In this document: positions 1 to 9,154 of the stretch, in pieces
Layout of the letters: the number at the start of each line of letters is the position of its first letter
Position numbering within the stretch: position 1 is the stretch's first letter
Source of the DNA: Sva-07 sp963743825
GTDB taxonomy: Bacteria; Actinomycetota; Acidimicrobiia; Acidimicrobiales; Ilumatobacteraceae
NCBI GenBank assembly: GCA_963743825.1
Contig: CAVURC010000016.1
Location: 1-64,000, forward strand
Length of the DNA stretch: 64,000 nt
Reading direction: 5' to 3'
Made by a program: the position numbers and the translations under genes
Notes under the pieces: generated by a model
Databases searched by the model: none
Told to the model about the DNA's origin: nothing
The model's input: only the letters and a program-made list of their open reading frames with translations

Positions 1-56
1 GTCTCGGTGAGCAAGCCGACGAAGGAGCCGACGACGGTACGCACGCGAGACGACAT
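1..56 (-). CDS. possible 5' end of a minus-strand gene cut by the window edge
   Basis: An open frame runs from an ATG at 56 off the left edge and begins MSSRVRTVVGSFVGLL. Only 18 codons are visible, so no family can be named. It would lie downstream of the persulfide dioxygenase gene on the same strand and could belong to its operon. The start is uncertain because GAGG lies only 2 nt upstream of the ATG. Confidence 0.2.
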   Translation of the reverse strand, partial: MSSRVRTVVGSFVGLLTE

Positions 57-109
57 CGCCTCGATGGTACGCGGTCTGTCGGGGTCGGGTCCGGAAAGAC
101 CGGAGGGTG

Positions 110-1495
110 TCAGCGAGCCGGCGTCTGGGTGACTTCGACCCAGGCCCCGAAGCCACCGACGAGGTCGGAGACGTCGTGGAATCCCCGGAGGCGGAGCAGG
201 CTGGCCGCGACCGACGATCGGTATCCGCCGGCGCAGTAGACGACCGTGGGTGCGCTCGGGTCGAGTTCGTCGACGCGTCCGGGAAGCTGCCCGACGGGAA
301 TCGCCGTCGCTCCGGGCACCGAACCGAGGGCGAATTCACCGGGGTTGCGGATGTCGACGATCTGGATACCACCGATGTCGACGCGACGTTGCTCGAACTC
401 GCGCACCGTGAGCCGCGACGCCCGCTGGGTCCGCTCGGGTGCCGCCGCCATCACACCCATCGGATCGTCGAGATACCCCGCCACCCGATCGAAGCCGATG
501 CGACCGAGGCGATTACGGGCCTCGAGTTCGAAACCCGGCTCGACGACGAGGACGATGTCCGCGTCACTGGGAACCACCGATCCGGCGAACTCGGCATAGC
601 GCCCCTCGAGGCCGACGTTGATCGATCCGACGAGATGCCCACGGGCAAATTCCTCGGGGGTTCGGCCATCGAGCAGCAACGCTCCGGCATCGACCAGACT
701 CGTCGCTTCGTCGATGTCGAGCGCCCGCAGCGGGGCCGTCTCGTCGAGGAGCGGCCGATCCTTGCGATTGAGCACGGCGTCGTAGACGAAGTACGACGGT
801 GCGGGCGGCTGACCCTCGGTCACGAGATCGATGAAGGTCTGCTTGTCGGGGGCGAGCAGGGCGTAGTTCTCGACGCGCTGGTCGCCGATCGTCGACCACG
901 TCTCGGTGGAGAGGTTCTTGCCGCATGCCGAGCCGGCGCCGTGGGCGGGATAGACGCGGGTTGCATCCGGCAGGGTGAGCAGCTTGTCGTGCAGGCTGTC
1001 GTAGAGCTGATCGGCCAGCTGATCGCGCGTGAAGCCGAGCGAGGAGAGCAGGTCGGGGCGTCCGACGTCGCCGATGAACAACGCATCGCCGGTGAGCACA
1101 CCGTAGGGAACGACGTCGTCAGCGTGTTCCCACACGACGATGCTGATCGACTCGGGTGTGTGGCCAGGCGTGTGGCGGATCTCGAGCTGGACGTCGCCGA
1201 GCGAGATCCGTTCGCCGTCGGCCAGTGGGCGCGAGGGGAACTCGGTGACAGCGACCGACGAGAAGCCGATCTCGGCACCCGTGGCGTCGGCGAGCTCGAG
1301 GTGGCCCGACAGGAAGTCGGCGTGGAAGTGGGTTTCGATCACGAGCTCGATGACGAGTCCCGCAGCAGACGCGTCGCGAACGTATTCGTCGATGTCGCGA
1401 CGGGGGTCGACGACCACGGCGCGGCCGGTGGTCTCGTCGCCGATCAGGTAGGACGCCTGCGACAGGCAGTCGAGGTAGTACTGGGTGAACTTCAT
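110..1495 (-). CDS. CstB-like persulfide dioxygenase/rhodanese fusion
   Basis: Predicted 461-aa cytosolic enzyme that oxidises protein or low-molecular-weight persulfides and transfers sulfur. The N-terminal metallo-beta-lactamase domain (about 1-240) carries HFHAD...H (H56, H58, D60, H65) and later GDALFIGDVGRPD, typical of ETHE1-type persulfide dioxygenases. Two rhodanese domains follow: the first (around LLDGRTPEEFARGHLVG) has lost its active-site Cys, while the second has the loop CAGGYRSS. A dioxygenase, a dead rhodanese and a live rhodanese in that order is the CstB layout. I chose the ATG at 1495 because GGAGGAGA precedes it; the frame stays open to 1528. A CsoR/CstR-type palindrome lies 36 nt upstream and suggests persulfide-responsive control. 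Confidence 0.88.
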   Translation of the reverse strand: MKFTQYYLDCLSQASYLIGDETTGRAVVVDPRRDIDEYVRDASAAGLVIELVIETHFHADFLSGHLELADATGAEIGFSSVAVTEFPSRPLADGERISLGDVQLEIRHTPGHTPESISIVVWEHADDVVPYGVLTGDALFIGDVGRPDLLSSLGFTRDQLADQLYDSLHDKLLTLPDATRVYPAHGAGSACGKNLSTETWSTIGDQRVENYALLAPDKQTFIDLVTEGQPPAPSYFVYDAVLNRKDRPLLDETAPLRALDIDEATSLVDAGALLLDGRTPEEFARGHLVGSINVGLEGRYAEFAGSVVPSDADIVLVVEPGFELEARNRLGRIGFDRVAGYLDDPMGVMAAAPERTQRASRLTVREFEQRRVDIGGIQIVDIRNPGEFALGSVPGATAIPVGQLPGRVDELDPSAPTVVYCAGGYRSSVAASLLRLRGFHDVSDLVGGFGAWVEVTQTPAR

Positions 1496-1530
1496 CGTCG
1501 TCTCCTCCGTCTCGGACCCTACAGCCAACG

Positions 1531-1546
1531 ATACCCCCGGTGGTAT
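1531..1546. promoter_or_regulatory. CsoR/CstR-type operator
   Basis: ATACCCCCGGTGGTAT is an inverted repeat with arms ATACC and GGTAT. Read on the minus strand (ATACCACCGGGGGTAT) it closely resembles Cu/persulfide CsoR-family operators of the form ATACCnnnnGGGGGTAT. It sits between the divergent dioxygenase and lppM-like genes, in promoter position for the former. The repressor gene is not in the window. Confidence 0.6.
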
Positions 1547-1575
1547 TATTCCCCGAGCCGGCAGGTGTTGGCGGC

Positions 1576-1581
1576 TACGGT
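1576..1581 (+). promoter_or_regulatory. TANNNT -10 box, leaderless start
   Basis: TACGGT ends 6 nt before the ATG at 1588, the spacing expected for a leaderless actinobacterial transcript. No Shine-Dalgarno is present. Confidence 0.4.
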
Positions 1582-1587
1582 GCGATC

Positions 1588-2556
1588 ATGCCCCGATCCG
1601 TTCGCCGTGCCGTACCGGCTGCTCTCCTCGTCGTCGCGTCGCTCGTCCTCTCCGGCTGCTTCCGATTCGAGTCGACCTACACGATCAACGACAACGGCAC
1701 CGCGGACGTGTCGATCCTCACCGTGATCGACACCGAACAGCTCGAGGAACTCGGCGGACTGCTCGGCCAGGACACGGGCGACCTCATGGGACTCGGTGGC
1801 GAAGATCTGTTGTCGACGCTCACCGAGGGTGAAGACCCGTGCGGCGATGTCACCGGGTCACTCGACGGCTACGACGTCGAGGTCGAAGAGATCAGCGACG
1901 GCTCGGAAGTCGGTGTGAAGTGCACCGTGTCCGGCGTGCCGATCGACGCCCTGACCACCTCGGGACAGGATTCGTCGATCAGCATCGAGCAGGACGAATC
2001 GGGCACGAGGTTCACCGCCACACTGCAGGGTGTCGACGAGCTCACCGGCGGCGGCGACGCCGCCGACATGACCGAGCTGCTCGGCGTGAGCCTCGACGAA
2101 CTCTTCTCGATCGTCTTCAGCGTGTCCGGGCCCGGCTCGCTCGGCGACAACAACGCCACCTCGACCGACGGTTCCACCGCAACCTGGGACATCACGCCTG
2201 ACGCCGACTTCGTCGTGGACGGCGATGCCACCCTGACCGCCGAGTGGACGCCAGGCGGCAGCTCGAGTTCGAGCACCTGGATCATCGTGGCGGTCCTGGT
2301 GGCGCTGGCCGTCATCGCCACCGTGGTCTTCTTCGTGCTCCGCAGCCGCAAGAGCACGCCGCCCGCGGCCGACAACTCCACGGTGACCGGCGTCGATTCC
2401 CCTCCGATGTCACCCCCGCCGCCGCCCGGTGCGACCGATGCCCCGTCAACCTCGCCGCCACCGCCGCCCGGTGCGACCGACGCCCCGCCAACCTCGCCGC
2501 CGCCACCACCTCCTCCACCTCCACCTCCACCGCCGCCACCTGCGCCACAAGCCTGA
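1588..2556 (+). CDS. LppM-like lipoprotein with C-terminal membrane helix and polyproline tail
   Basis: 322-aa envelope protein. The signal peptide ends in the lipobox LVLSGC (Cys at about residue 24), followed by a beta-rich domain of the mycobacterial LppM type (FRFESTYTINDNGTADVSI), a transmembrane helix around residues 232-253 (IIVAVLVALAVIATVVFFVL), and a cytosolic tail. The tail holds two copies of a SPPPPPGATDAP unit and then a run of about 16 prolines. The start at 1588 is set by the lipobox position and by a TANNNT box 6 nt upstream. LppM domains are linked to lipid-binding envelope functions in mycobacteria; the role here is unknown. Confidence 0.75.
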   Translation: MPRSVRRAVPAALLVVASLVLSGCFRFESTYTINDNGTADVSILTVIDTEQLEELGGLLGQDTGDLMGLGGEDLLSTLTEGEDPCGDVTGSLDGYDVEVEEISDGSEVGVKCTVSGVPIDALTTSGQDSSISIEQDESGTRFTATLQGVDELTGGGDAADMTELLGVSLDELFSIVFSVSGPGSLGDNNATSTDGSTATWDITPDADFVVDGDATLTAEWTPGGSSSSSTWIIVAVLVALAVIATVVFFVLRSRKSTPPAADNSTVTGVDSPPMSPPPPPGATDAPSTSPPPPPGATDAPPTSPPPPPPPPPPPPPPPAPQA

Positions 2557-2633
2557 CTCGGCGCCACCAACCCGTCACACGGGTGCTCGGTGACGTTCGG
2601 GCCATTTCGCGATCCGTCTGGCATTCTGAGGGT

Positions 2634-3272
2634 GTGGACACACCCTCGTACGAGCAGCTCTTCGAGAACAACCGGCGATGGGTCGAGGCGGAACTCGCCG
2701 TCGATCCGGATCACTTCGAACGCCTCGCCGAGGGTCAGTCGCCCCAGTATCTGTTCATCGGGTGCTCCGACAGCCGTGTCAACGCGAACGAGATGGTCGG
2801 GATGCGCAGCGGGCAGATGTTCATCCACCGCAACATCGCCAACCTCGTCGTGCCCACCGACATCAACCTGATGTCGGTGTTGCAGTTCGCCGTGGAGGTG
2901 TTGAAGGTCGAGCACGTGATCGTGTGCGGCCACTACGGCTGCGGCGGTGTCGAAGCGGCAGTCGACGGCTCGTACCACGGCCTGATCGACCAATGGTTGT
3001 CGAACATCAAGGACGTGTACCGCATCTACCACGACGAACTCGACGCCATCGACGACCCCGAACTTCGCCATCAGCGCCTCGTTCAGTTGAACGTGCGCGA
3101 GCAGGTGTACCGGCTGTGCGCGACGTCGTTCGTACAGCGCCGGTGGGGCTCCGCGATGGGCGACCACGTCCACGGCTGGGCCTACGACCTGCGCCACGGG
3201 TTGTTGAAGGACCTGGAGATCGATCCCGCCGACGAACCGGCCCGCCGCATCTACGACCTCGACCACCTGTAA
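2634..3272 (+). CDS. can: beta-class carbonic anhydrase
   Basis: 212-aa zinc enzyme interconverting CO2 and bicarbonate in the cytosol. All beta-class signatures are present: GCSDSR (Cys44, Asp46, Arg48) and HYGCGG (His100, Cys103), giving Cys-His-Cys zinc ligands plus the Asp/Arg dyad. The length is normal. The best start is the GTG at 2634, giving the N-terminus MDTPSYEQLFENNRRW; the upstream open frame overlaps the polyproline tail of the previous gene and is not expected to be coding. It precedes PEP synthase by about 100 nt; bicarbonate supply for carboxylation would fit, but that link is inference. Confidence 0.93.
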   Translation: MDTPSYEQLFENNRRWVEAELAVDPDHFERLAEGQSPQYLFIGCSDSRVNANEMVGMRSGQMFIHRNIANLVVPTDINLMSVLQFAVEVLKVEHVIVCGHYGCGGVEAAVDGSYHGLIDQWLSNIKDVYRIYHDELDAIDDPELRHQRLVQLNVREQVYRLCATSFVQRRWGSAMGDHVHGWAYDLRHGLLKDLEIDPADEPARRIYDLDHL

Positions 3273-3369
3273 CGGCGAGGGACGTTCGGCACTGGTCCGG
3301 CGGCAGCTTCGAGCTGACGATGAAACCGGGTCGTCGGACGATCCTGCGGCCCGTTCGAGGGAGAAGGTC

Positions 3370-5668
3370 ATGGCGAAGAAGACTCGAGTTCGTCGCATCG
3401 TCGATCTGGCCGAGGTCGGCCTGAGCGACGTCGCGCTCGTCGGCGGCAAGGGAGCGAACCTGGGCGAGATGATCGCCGCCGGTTTTCCGGTGCCGCCGGG
3501 ATTCGTCGTCACCGCCGAGGCGTATCTCGATGCCATGGAACTCGCCGGACTCCGCGACGAACTCGCCGAGTTCGCACGCAGCGCCGGCGAGCTGACCCCC
3601 GAGGCGCTGGCCGAGGCGGCGCGGAAGGCTCAGGCCTCCGTGCGCGCCTGTGTCCTGCCGGCCGCGCTCGCAGACGATGCGCTCGAGCGTCTGCGCGCAC
3701 TCGGACCCGATGTCCGGGTGGCCGTGCGCTCGTCGGCGACAGCCGAGGATTCGACCGACACGTCGTTCGCCGGGATGAACGAGACGTTCACGAACGTCCG
3801 GGGTCCCGAACTCCTCCAGCGGATCACCGACTGCTGGGCGTCCCTGTTCGGCGAACGTGTGGCGTCCTACCGCGTCGATCGCGGGCTGTTCGACGAGCCG
3901 GCGATCGCCGTCGTGGTCCAACAGATGGTGGCCTCGGACCGATCAGGGGTGATGTTCACGGTCGACCCCGCCGAGCGGGGCCAGGTCGTGATCGAGGCGG
4001 CGTTCGGCCTCGGCGAGGTCGTGGTGTCGGGCCGGGTCGAACCCGACACGTACCACGTCGATCGAGAAACGGGAATGCTGCGCAACGCCCGGGTCGGCTG
4101 CCAGTCGGTGCGGATCACCACGGGCCCCGACGGCGACGTGCTCGAGGAACTCGACGCGGCCGACGGTTGGCGTCGCGTGCTGACCGACGACGAGGTCGGT
4201 GCGAGTCGCGCATCTCGGTCTCGACATCGAACGGCACTACGCCAGCGCTCAGGACATCGAGTGGGCGTTGGTCGGCGACGAACTCTTCATCGTCCAGTCC
4301 CGGCCGCTGACCACACTCGAGCCATCGACACGTCGGCGCGTCGGAGGTGCCGATCCTGCAGGGCCTCGGGGTGGGCGACCGTCACGCGTCGGGGCATGTG
4401 CGGATCCTCGCCTCACCGGCGGAAGGGCACCTGCTCGCGGACGGTGACGTCCTGGTCGCCGAGATGACCTCGCCCGACTGGGTGGCCACGATGCGCCGCG
4501 CCTCCGCGCTCGTCACCGACGCCGGCGGCAGCACGTGCCACGCTGCGATCGTGAGTCGCGAGCTCGGGCTGCCGGCGATCGTCGGAACCCGCACTGCCAC
4601 GACGACGCTGCGAAACGGCGACGTGGTCACCGTCGACGCTGCCGCGGGCCAGGTGTTCGCGGGCGATCGCGAGAGCCACCTGCCCGCGGTGATCACCGGC
4701 CACGAACGCTCCGTCCCGACGCTCGCATCCGTGTCGGAGGTGACGGCAACCAAGCTGTACGTCAACCTGGCGATGGCAGATCGCGCTGCGGAAGTCGCTG
4801 CGCTCGAGGTGGACGGGGTCGGGCTGCTGCGCGGCGAGTTCATGGTCGTCGACGCACTCGGCGGACGGCACCCGCGAGCACTGATCGCGGACGGCCAGAG
4901 CGACGAGTTCATCAGCCGGATGGGTGCGCAACTGGGACAGATCGCCGGCGCGTTCGGGACGAGGCCGGTCGTGTACCGCACGATGGATTTCCGGTCGAAC
5001 GAGTTCCGGGGCCTCGCCGGCGGTGAGCAGTTCGAGCCCGTCGAGCAGAATCCGATGATCGGGTACCGGGGGTGCTACCGCTACATCAAGGATCCCGAGA
5101 CGTTCGCGCTCGAGCTGGAGACGCTCGGGCGGGTGCGCGAGGAGTTCGCCGAACCTGCAGGTGATGATCCCGTTCGTCAGGACGAAGTGGGAACTGGAGG
5201 CCTGCCTGGAGGCCATCGATGCAAGCCGGCTCGGACGCCAGCGGGGACTCGTCAGGTGGGTGATGGCCGAGGTGCCCTCGGTGATCGCCCGGATTCCCGA
5301 CTACGCCGCACTCGGGATCGAAGGAGTGTCGATCGGCAGCAACGACCTGACCCAGCTGATGCTGGGTGTCGATCGCGACTCCGAGATCCTCGCCGAGCTG
5401 TTCGACGAGAGCGATGCGGCGGTGCTGTGGGCGATCGAGCAGATCGTCACGGCCTGCCGCGAGGTCGGGATCACGTCGTCGCTGTGCGGCCTCGCTCCCT
5501 CACGCAACCCGGCGTTCGCGGAGCACCTGGTGCGGTTCGGCATCACGTCGATCTCGGTCGATCCCGACGCCGTCGTCGCGGCTCGCAGGGTGCTCGCCAC
5601 CGCCGAGCGCCGCATGCTGCTCGACGCCGCCCGACCTGAACGCTGGACCCAGACCCACGACCAGGTGA
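3370..5668 (+). CDS. ppsA: phosphoenolpyruvate synthase (apparent frameshifts)
   Basis: Converts pyruvate, ATP and water to PEP, AMP and phosphate in gluconeogenesis. The N-terminal ATP-binding domain starts MAKKTRVRRIVDLAEVGLSD; the swivelling domain has the phospho-His motif TDAGGSTCHAAIVSREL; the C-terminal TIM barrel has NPMIGYRGCYRY and IGSNDLTQLMLGVDRDSE. Coding continues across three reading frames with +1 shifts near 4198, 4330 and 5150. At 5150 removing one G from TTCGCCGAACCTG restores FANLQVMIPFVRT. The last frame reads past the family's usual end (LLDAAR, about 5630); a fourth +1 shift would end the gene at 5668, 12 nt before the next gene. Start: GGAGAAGG precedes the ATG. Likely a whole gene with sequence errors. 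Confidence 0.85.
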
Positions 5669-5680
5669 CACACTGGGGCG

Positions 5681-6499
5681 ATGCAGCCGCTCGGGGTTCA
5701 TCACGTGTCGATCAACGTGCGCGATGCGGCCGAAGGCATCGAGTTCTACACCGACGTGCTCGGCCTGACAGTCCGGACGGACCGGCCCGACTTCGCGTTC
5801 GGTGGCGCATGGCTCGATCTCGGCGGACAGCAGGTCCACCTGATCGAGGGCGAGGTGCCGGACAACCACGGCCAGCACTTCGCCATCCAGGTCGCTGATC
5901 TCGACGCCGCCGTTGCCGAGCTGCGCGATCGCGGCATCGAGGTCCGCGATCCGAGCGGGGTCGGCTCCGCACGCCAGACGTTCCTGTTCGACCCGTCGGG
6001 CAACATGATCGAACTGCACGAACCGGCGCGCGTCGTCGTGAACGCCGACACCATCCCGGTCGCGAGGACGCCGGCCGGTGGGTACGGCGACACGTTCCCC
6101 GACCCGATCCTGTCGGCCTGCACCGAACCGATCGTCGACGGCGCTCCCGACATGCGTGGGCTCTGGCAGGTCGTCGAGGCGATCGTCGACGGATCACCGC
6201 TCGCCGAGCACCGGATCGTCGGGAGTGTTCAACGCATCGAACAGTGCGGCGATCGGGTGACGATCACGGCCGGCGGCATCATCCACGACATGCGCTGCGA
6301 CGGCACCGAAGCCAACGGCGTGAACGACGTCGCCGAGTTCGACAAGACCACCCCGATCACCGTCGTCGCAACGTTCGAGGACGGCGTCCACGTGCTCCGC
6401 CCGGTCGGCATACCGATCGAGGTCAGGCGCTGGCGCGACGGCGACGACCTCATGTGGCAGTACGTCGGCGTCACCTGCCGCCTCACCCGCATCGATTGA
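5681..6499 (+). CDS. VOC/glyoxalase-fold protein fused to a lipocalin-like domain
   Basis: 272 aa. Residues 1-115 are a vicinal-oxygen-chelate module (VHHVSINVRDAAEGIEFYTD at the N-terminus, LFDPSGNMIELHEPAR at its end) with metal-ligand-type His and Glu. Residues 150-272 form a second beta-rich domain (DGAPDMRGLWQVVEAIVDG...) resembling the lipocalin-like domain found beside some VOC and DinB proteins. The substrate is unknown. It is followed 14 nt later by a DinB-type protein, so the two may work together. A remnant similar to the end of this VOC domain lies at 7112-7190, suggesting an old duplication. Confidence 0.75.
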   Translation: MQPLGVHHVSINVRDAAEGIEFYTDVLGLTVRTDRPDFAFGGAWLDLGGQQVHLIEGEVPDNHGQHFAIQVADLDAAVAELRDRGIEVRDPSGVGSARQTFLFDPSGNMIELHEPARVVVNADTIPVARTPAGGYGDTFPDPILSACTEPIVDGAPDMRGLWQVVEAIVDGSPLAEHRIVGSVQRIEQCGDRVTITAGGIIHDMRCDGTEANGVNDVAEFDKTTPITVVATFEDGVHVLRPVGIPIEVRRWRDGDDLMWQYVGVTCRLTRID

Positions 6500-6513
6500 A
6501 CCAAAGGACCCTG

Positions 6514-7111
6514 ATGACCGACATCGATCTCGAACTCAATGCCGGCCAGGCGCTCGCCGACCCGATGCAGGACTCGCTGTACCGACGGATGCGAACGATG
6601 CATTCGCTGTACTACCAGGCCGTCGACACGATGGACCTCGAGCACGTCAACCACTTCGAACGCGAGGGGGTGCTGCCCATCGCGTTCTCGCTGTTCCACT
6701 ACGTCAACGTGCACGACGGCTCCTTCATGATGATCACCGGCGAGCCGCCGATCTGGAACGACGAGTGGCAGGAGCGGGTGCAGCTCACGATCGCGGACCA
6801 CGGCAAGCACAAGACCGTCGACGGAGATGGTGGCACAGCGCATCGGCGACTACGACGCCTACAAGGAGTACCAGCGTGCGGTGTTCGAGCGGACCGAGGC
6901 GCACCTCGCGTCGATGGATCCGGCCGACTTCACTCGCGTCTTGATCGCCAAGCCGTACCCGCCGATGGTTGCGAGCACGTACAGCGCCCGCTGCGCCGGC
7001 CCGGCGGGAATCACCGTGCTCGACGGCTTCGAGTGCTGGCTCTACCAGCACGGCCTGCGGCACATGGGTGAGATCGAGCTCGCCCGCGGACTCGTCGGCC
7101 TGGGCGGATGA
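6514..7111 (+). CDS. DinB-superfamily protein (one apparent frameshift)
   Basis: About 198 aa, four-helix DinB-like fold inferred from the His-bearing helices MHSLYYQAVDTMDLEHVNHF and LYQHGLRHMGEIELARG, the usual positions of the metal-binding His residues. The reading frame shifts +1 near 6822: removing one G from GTCGACGGAGATGG joins the halves as VDEMVAQRIGDYDAYKEYQ. The family includes thiol-dependent metalloenzymes; no specific activity can be assigned. It starts 14 nt after the VOC gene. Confidence 0.65.
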
Positions 7112-7190
7112 CGTCGTGGGCACGGCGCGCCAGGCCGGTTACCTCCAGGACCCATCGGGCGAACTCCATCGAGCTCCACGAGGCCCGCCG
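7112..7190 (+). pseudogene. remnant of a VOC-domain gene
   Basis: Translated in two frames with a +1 shift at about 7168, this stretch gives VGTARQAGYLQDPSGNSIELHE, closely matching the end of the VOC domain encoded at about 5960-6030 in this window (VGSARQTFLFDPSGNMIELHE). No VOC start or body is present upstream, only the DinB gene. It reads as the 3' scar of a duplicated or rearranged glyoxalase-fold gene. Confidence 0.5.
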
Positions 7191-7289
7191 CCGACCGGTG
7201 ACCCGATCTGAAGGCACTGAGGTGCGGGACGTTTCCGTCGAGCCAGACACGGTTCGCGGGCCAGGTCGCCGACCTCGGCGCCGCCGCCG

Positions 7290-7556
7290 GTGGAACTGCG
7301 CACGCGCACCCGCTGGCTCGGGGCCCGAGCGAGCTTCACGCCGACCGACTACGACCAAGCCGCGGCGCTCTACCGAACGTGTCGGCGACGAGGCGAAACC
7401 ATTCGCAAACTCATCGATTGCCTCATCGCCTCAGTCGCGCTCCGAGCCGACGCCGAAGTACTCCACGCTGACGCAGACTTCACCGCGCTCGCCCGGCACA
7501 CGGCGCTGCGGATTCACGGGGCGTCGTCCGCGTACACGTCGATCTCACCGACGTGA
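7290..7556 (+). pseudogene. 3' fragment of a VapC-type PIN-domain toxin gene
   Basis: The frame encodes the second half of a PIN domain: DYDQAAALYRTCRRRGETIRKLIDCLIAS, then HADADFTALARHTALRIH, which includes the conserved DCLIA and the acidic HxDxDF motif. The N-terminal half with the first catalytic Asp (normally DTSAW) is missing, as is any antitoxin gene. VapC toxins are about 130 aa, so roughly 60 percent remains. It lies beside the VOC remnant, so 7.1-7.6 kb is a small gene graveyard. Confidence 0.55.
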
Positions 7557-7575
7557 GGAACTTCCCCCGACACGC

Positions 7576-8142
7576 TCACGGAAAGCCGGGGACACCGTCG
7601 TCGAGTTGGACGCCGGCACTGTTGAGGAACCCCGACACCAGCCGGTAGAAACCGGCAACCACGAGCAGCTCCACGAGTTCCGCGTCGGACCACCGCGTGG
7701 CGAGAATCGCCCACGTGGCGTCGCTCACACAGTCGTCGGCCGACAGGTCGTCGGCCATCGCGATGAGCGCGCGATCGTCCACGCTCCACTCGTGGGCGTC
7801 GGGCGCCTTCGTCAGCGCCGCGATCTCGTCGTCGGTCAGGCCGCAGCGCCGACCGATCACGGTGTGCTGGCCGAACTCGTAGACCGCCCGGGCGTTCCAC
7901 CCGATTCGCAGGATCACCAGTTCGCGCTCACGCTCGGGGATCAGCCCCTTGTTCAGGATGAACCCGCCCAACAGGTTGAACCGCTTCAGCAGTTTCGGAT
8001 GGTGCCCGAGCACCCCGAAGATGTTCAGTGGACGCCCATCGAGCGTGAGCGCACCGGCCAGCGTCGTGCGCAACTCGTCATCGGTGACGTCGTCGAGATC
8101 GATCGGTTCGATGCGTGGTTGGGTGGGGCGTCCAGCGGTCAT
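7576..8142 (-). CDS. carboxymuconolactone decarboxylase-family protein
   Basis: 188 aa, AhpD-like helical fold. The core reads ERERELVILRIGWNARAVYEFGQH followed by GLTDDEIAAL, typical of the CMD family, but the CxxC redox pair of AhpD is absent, so a peroxidase role is unlikely. It is the last gene of a minus-strand set with an FAA hydrolase and an extradiol dioxygenase, so a role in degrading a ring-cleavage product is plausible but inferred. Two palindromic repeats separate it from the FAA gene. Confidence 0.75.
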   Translation of the reverse strand: MTAGRPTQPRIEPIDLDDVTDDELRTTLAGALTLDGRPLNIFGVLGHHPKLLKRFNLLGGFILNKGLIPERERELVILRIGWNARAVYEFGQHTVIGRRCGLTDDEIAALTKAPDAHEWSVDDRALIAMADDLSADDCVSDATWAILATRWSDAELVELLVVAGFYRLVSGFLNSAGVQLDDGVPGFP

Positions 8143-8152
8143 GTGCTCCAGT

Positions 8153-8225
8153 GTTACATCTGGGGTCTGACCCCGGACGTAACGTGCTGGTCGTGTGACG
8201 ATGGAGGTCTGACCCCGATCGTCAC
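8153..8225. repeat. two GTCWGAC-core palindromes
   Basis: Two imperfect palindromes, 8153-8183 and 8195-8225, each about 31 nt and centred on GGTCTGACC, with outer arms GTTAC...GTAAC and GTGAC...GTCAC. They lie between the FAA hydrolase stop and the CMD gene. They belong to a family found at least nine times in this window. They could act as RNA hairpins or be REP-like elements. Confidence 0.75.
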
Positions 8226-8226
8226 C

Positions 8227-9094
8227 TCATGCGCCGACTCTGGCGTAGTCGCTGACCCTGACGCAGCGATTGGTCATCGTGCCGATGCCCTCGATGGTGG
8301 TGGTGATCACGTCGCCGTCGGCGAGGAACTTGCCCTGGGCGGCGCCGACGCCCTCGGGCGTGCCGGTGAAGATGATGTCGCCGGTCACGAGGGTGGTGAT
8401 GTGCGAGAGGTAGCTGACGAGGGTCGGGACGTCGAAGATCAGGTTGGCAGTCGTGTCGTCCTGGCGGACCTCGCCGTTGACCGCGCAGACGATGTGCAGG
8501 TTGTCACGATCGGCGATCTCGTCGACCGACACCAGCACCGGACCGATGGGGCCGAACGTGTCGAACGACTTGCCGAGGTCGAAGTGCGGCGGCTTCGCGG
8601 CGAACTGGAGCCGGCCGGTCGGAGATGTCCTGGCTCACGGTCAGGCCGACGACGTGGTCCCACGCATCGGCGACGCTGATGTCCTTGCCGCCCCTGCCGA
8701 TCACGACGAGCAGTTCGCCCTCGTAGTCGCATCCGTCGCTGCGCAGCTCGACGTCGGCGGTCGGCCCGACGATGCACGACGGGAACTTGGTGAACACGAG
8801 CGGGCTGTCGGGCACGTCCATTCCGCCCTCGGCGGCGTGGGCCCGGTAGTTGAGGCCGACAGCGAACGATTTCTGCGGCCGCGGTACGGGCGGGCCGAGG
8901 ACGACGTCGGCGAGCAACCCCGTGACCGACGACTCGTCGAGCCCCGCCGAGAGTTCGGCCAGGAGGTCGGGCCGGGCGAGTGCCGCCATCGGATCGGGCC
9001 CGAGCGCACCCGATGAGTGGGTGGCGAGGTCGGTGTAGTGGTCGCCGGCGACGAGCGCAGCTCGTCCGGCGATGTTGGCGAGGCGGAATCCCAT
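8227..9094 (-). CDS. fumarylacetoacetate hydrolase-family protein (one apparent frameshift)
   Basis: About 289 aa. FAH-fold hydrolase or decarboxylase acting on an acylpyruvate-type product. Visible: GLNYRAHAAEGG, then CDYEGELLVVIGRGGKDIS (metal-binding Glu residues), then FTGTPEGVGAAQGKFLADGD near the C-terminus. A +1 shift at about 8611-8619 breaks the frame; dropping one base from GACCGGCCGGCTC gives DRRLQFAAKPPHFDLGKSFD. It directly follows the extradiol dioxygenase in transcription order, as expected if it processes the meta-cleavage product. Confidence 0.82.
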
Positions 9095-9123
9095 GGAGTG
9101 GACCTTTCGTGGTGTGGGTCGGT

Positions 9124-9154
9124 GTAACGGTTGGTGTCTGACACCAATCGTTAC
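9124..9154. repeat. GTCWGAC-core palindrome
   Basis: A 31-nt near-perfect palindrome with arms GTAACG and CGTTAC around GGTGTCTGACACC. It contains the TAA stop of the dioxygenase gene (9151-9153) and lies before the FAA hydrolase start. Confidence 0.75.

Noticed and set aside
107..1726. Long plus-strand open frame opposite the persulfide dioxygenase
   Set aside because: It is a GC-driven shadow: Arg/Asp-rich with no family sequence, while the minus frame has full motif support. The same holds for other long antisense frames, such as 14818-16869 and 9238-10098.
2420..2550. Polyproline/CCGCCACC-rich tract as a regulatory or CRISPR-like repeat
   Set aside because: It is the in-frame proline-rich tail of the LppM-like protein, with only two repeat units and no spacer structure.
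3370..5668. ppsA and other broken genes as true pseudogenes
   Set aside because: All shifts are +1, the protein sequence on each side is fully conserved, and essential operon members such as hypD and hypF are hit too. Sequence error is simpler.
7576..8142. CMD protein as an AhpD peroxidase or an AhpD-like UxxC selenoprotein
   Set aside because: Neither CxxC nor an in-frame TGA occurs at the active-site position.
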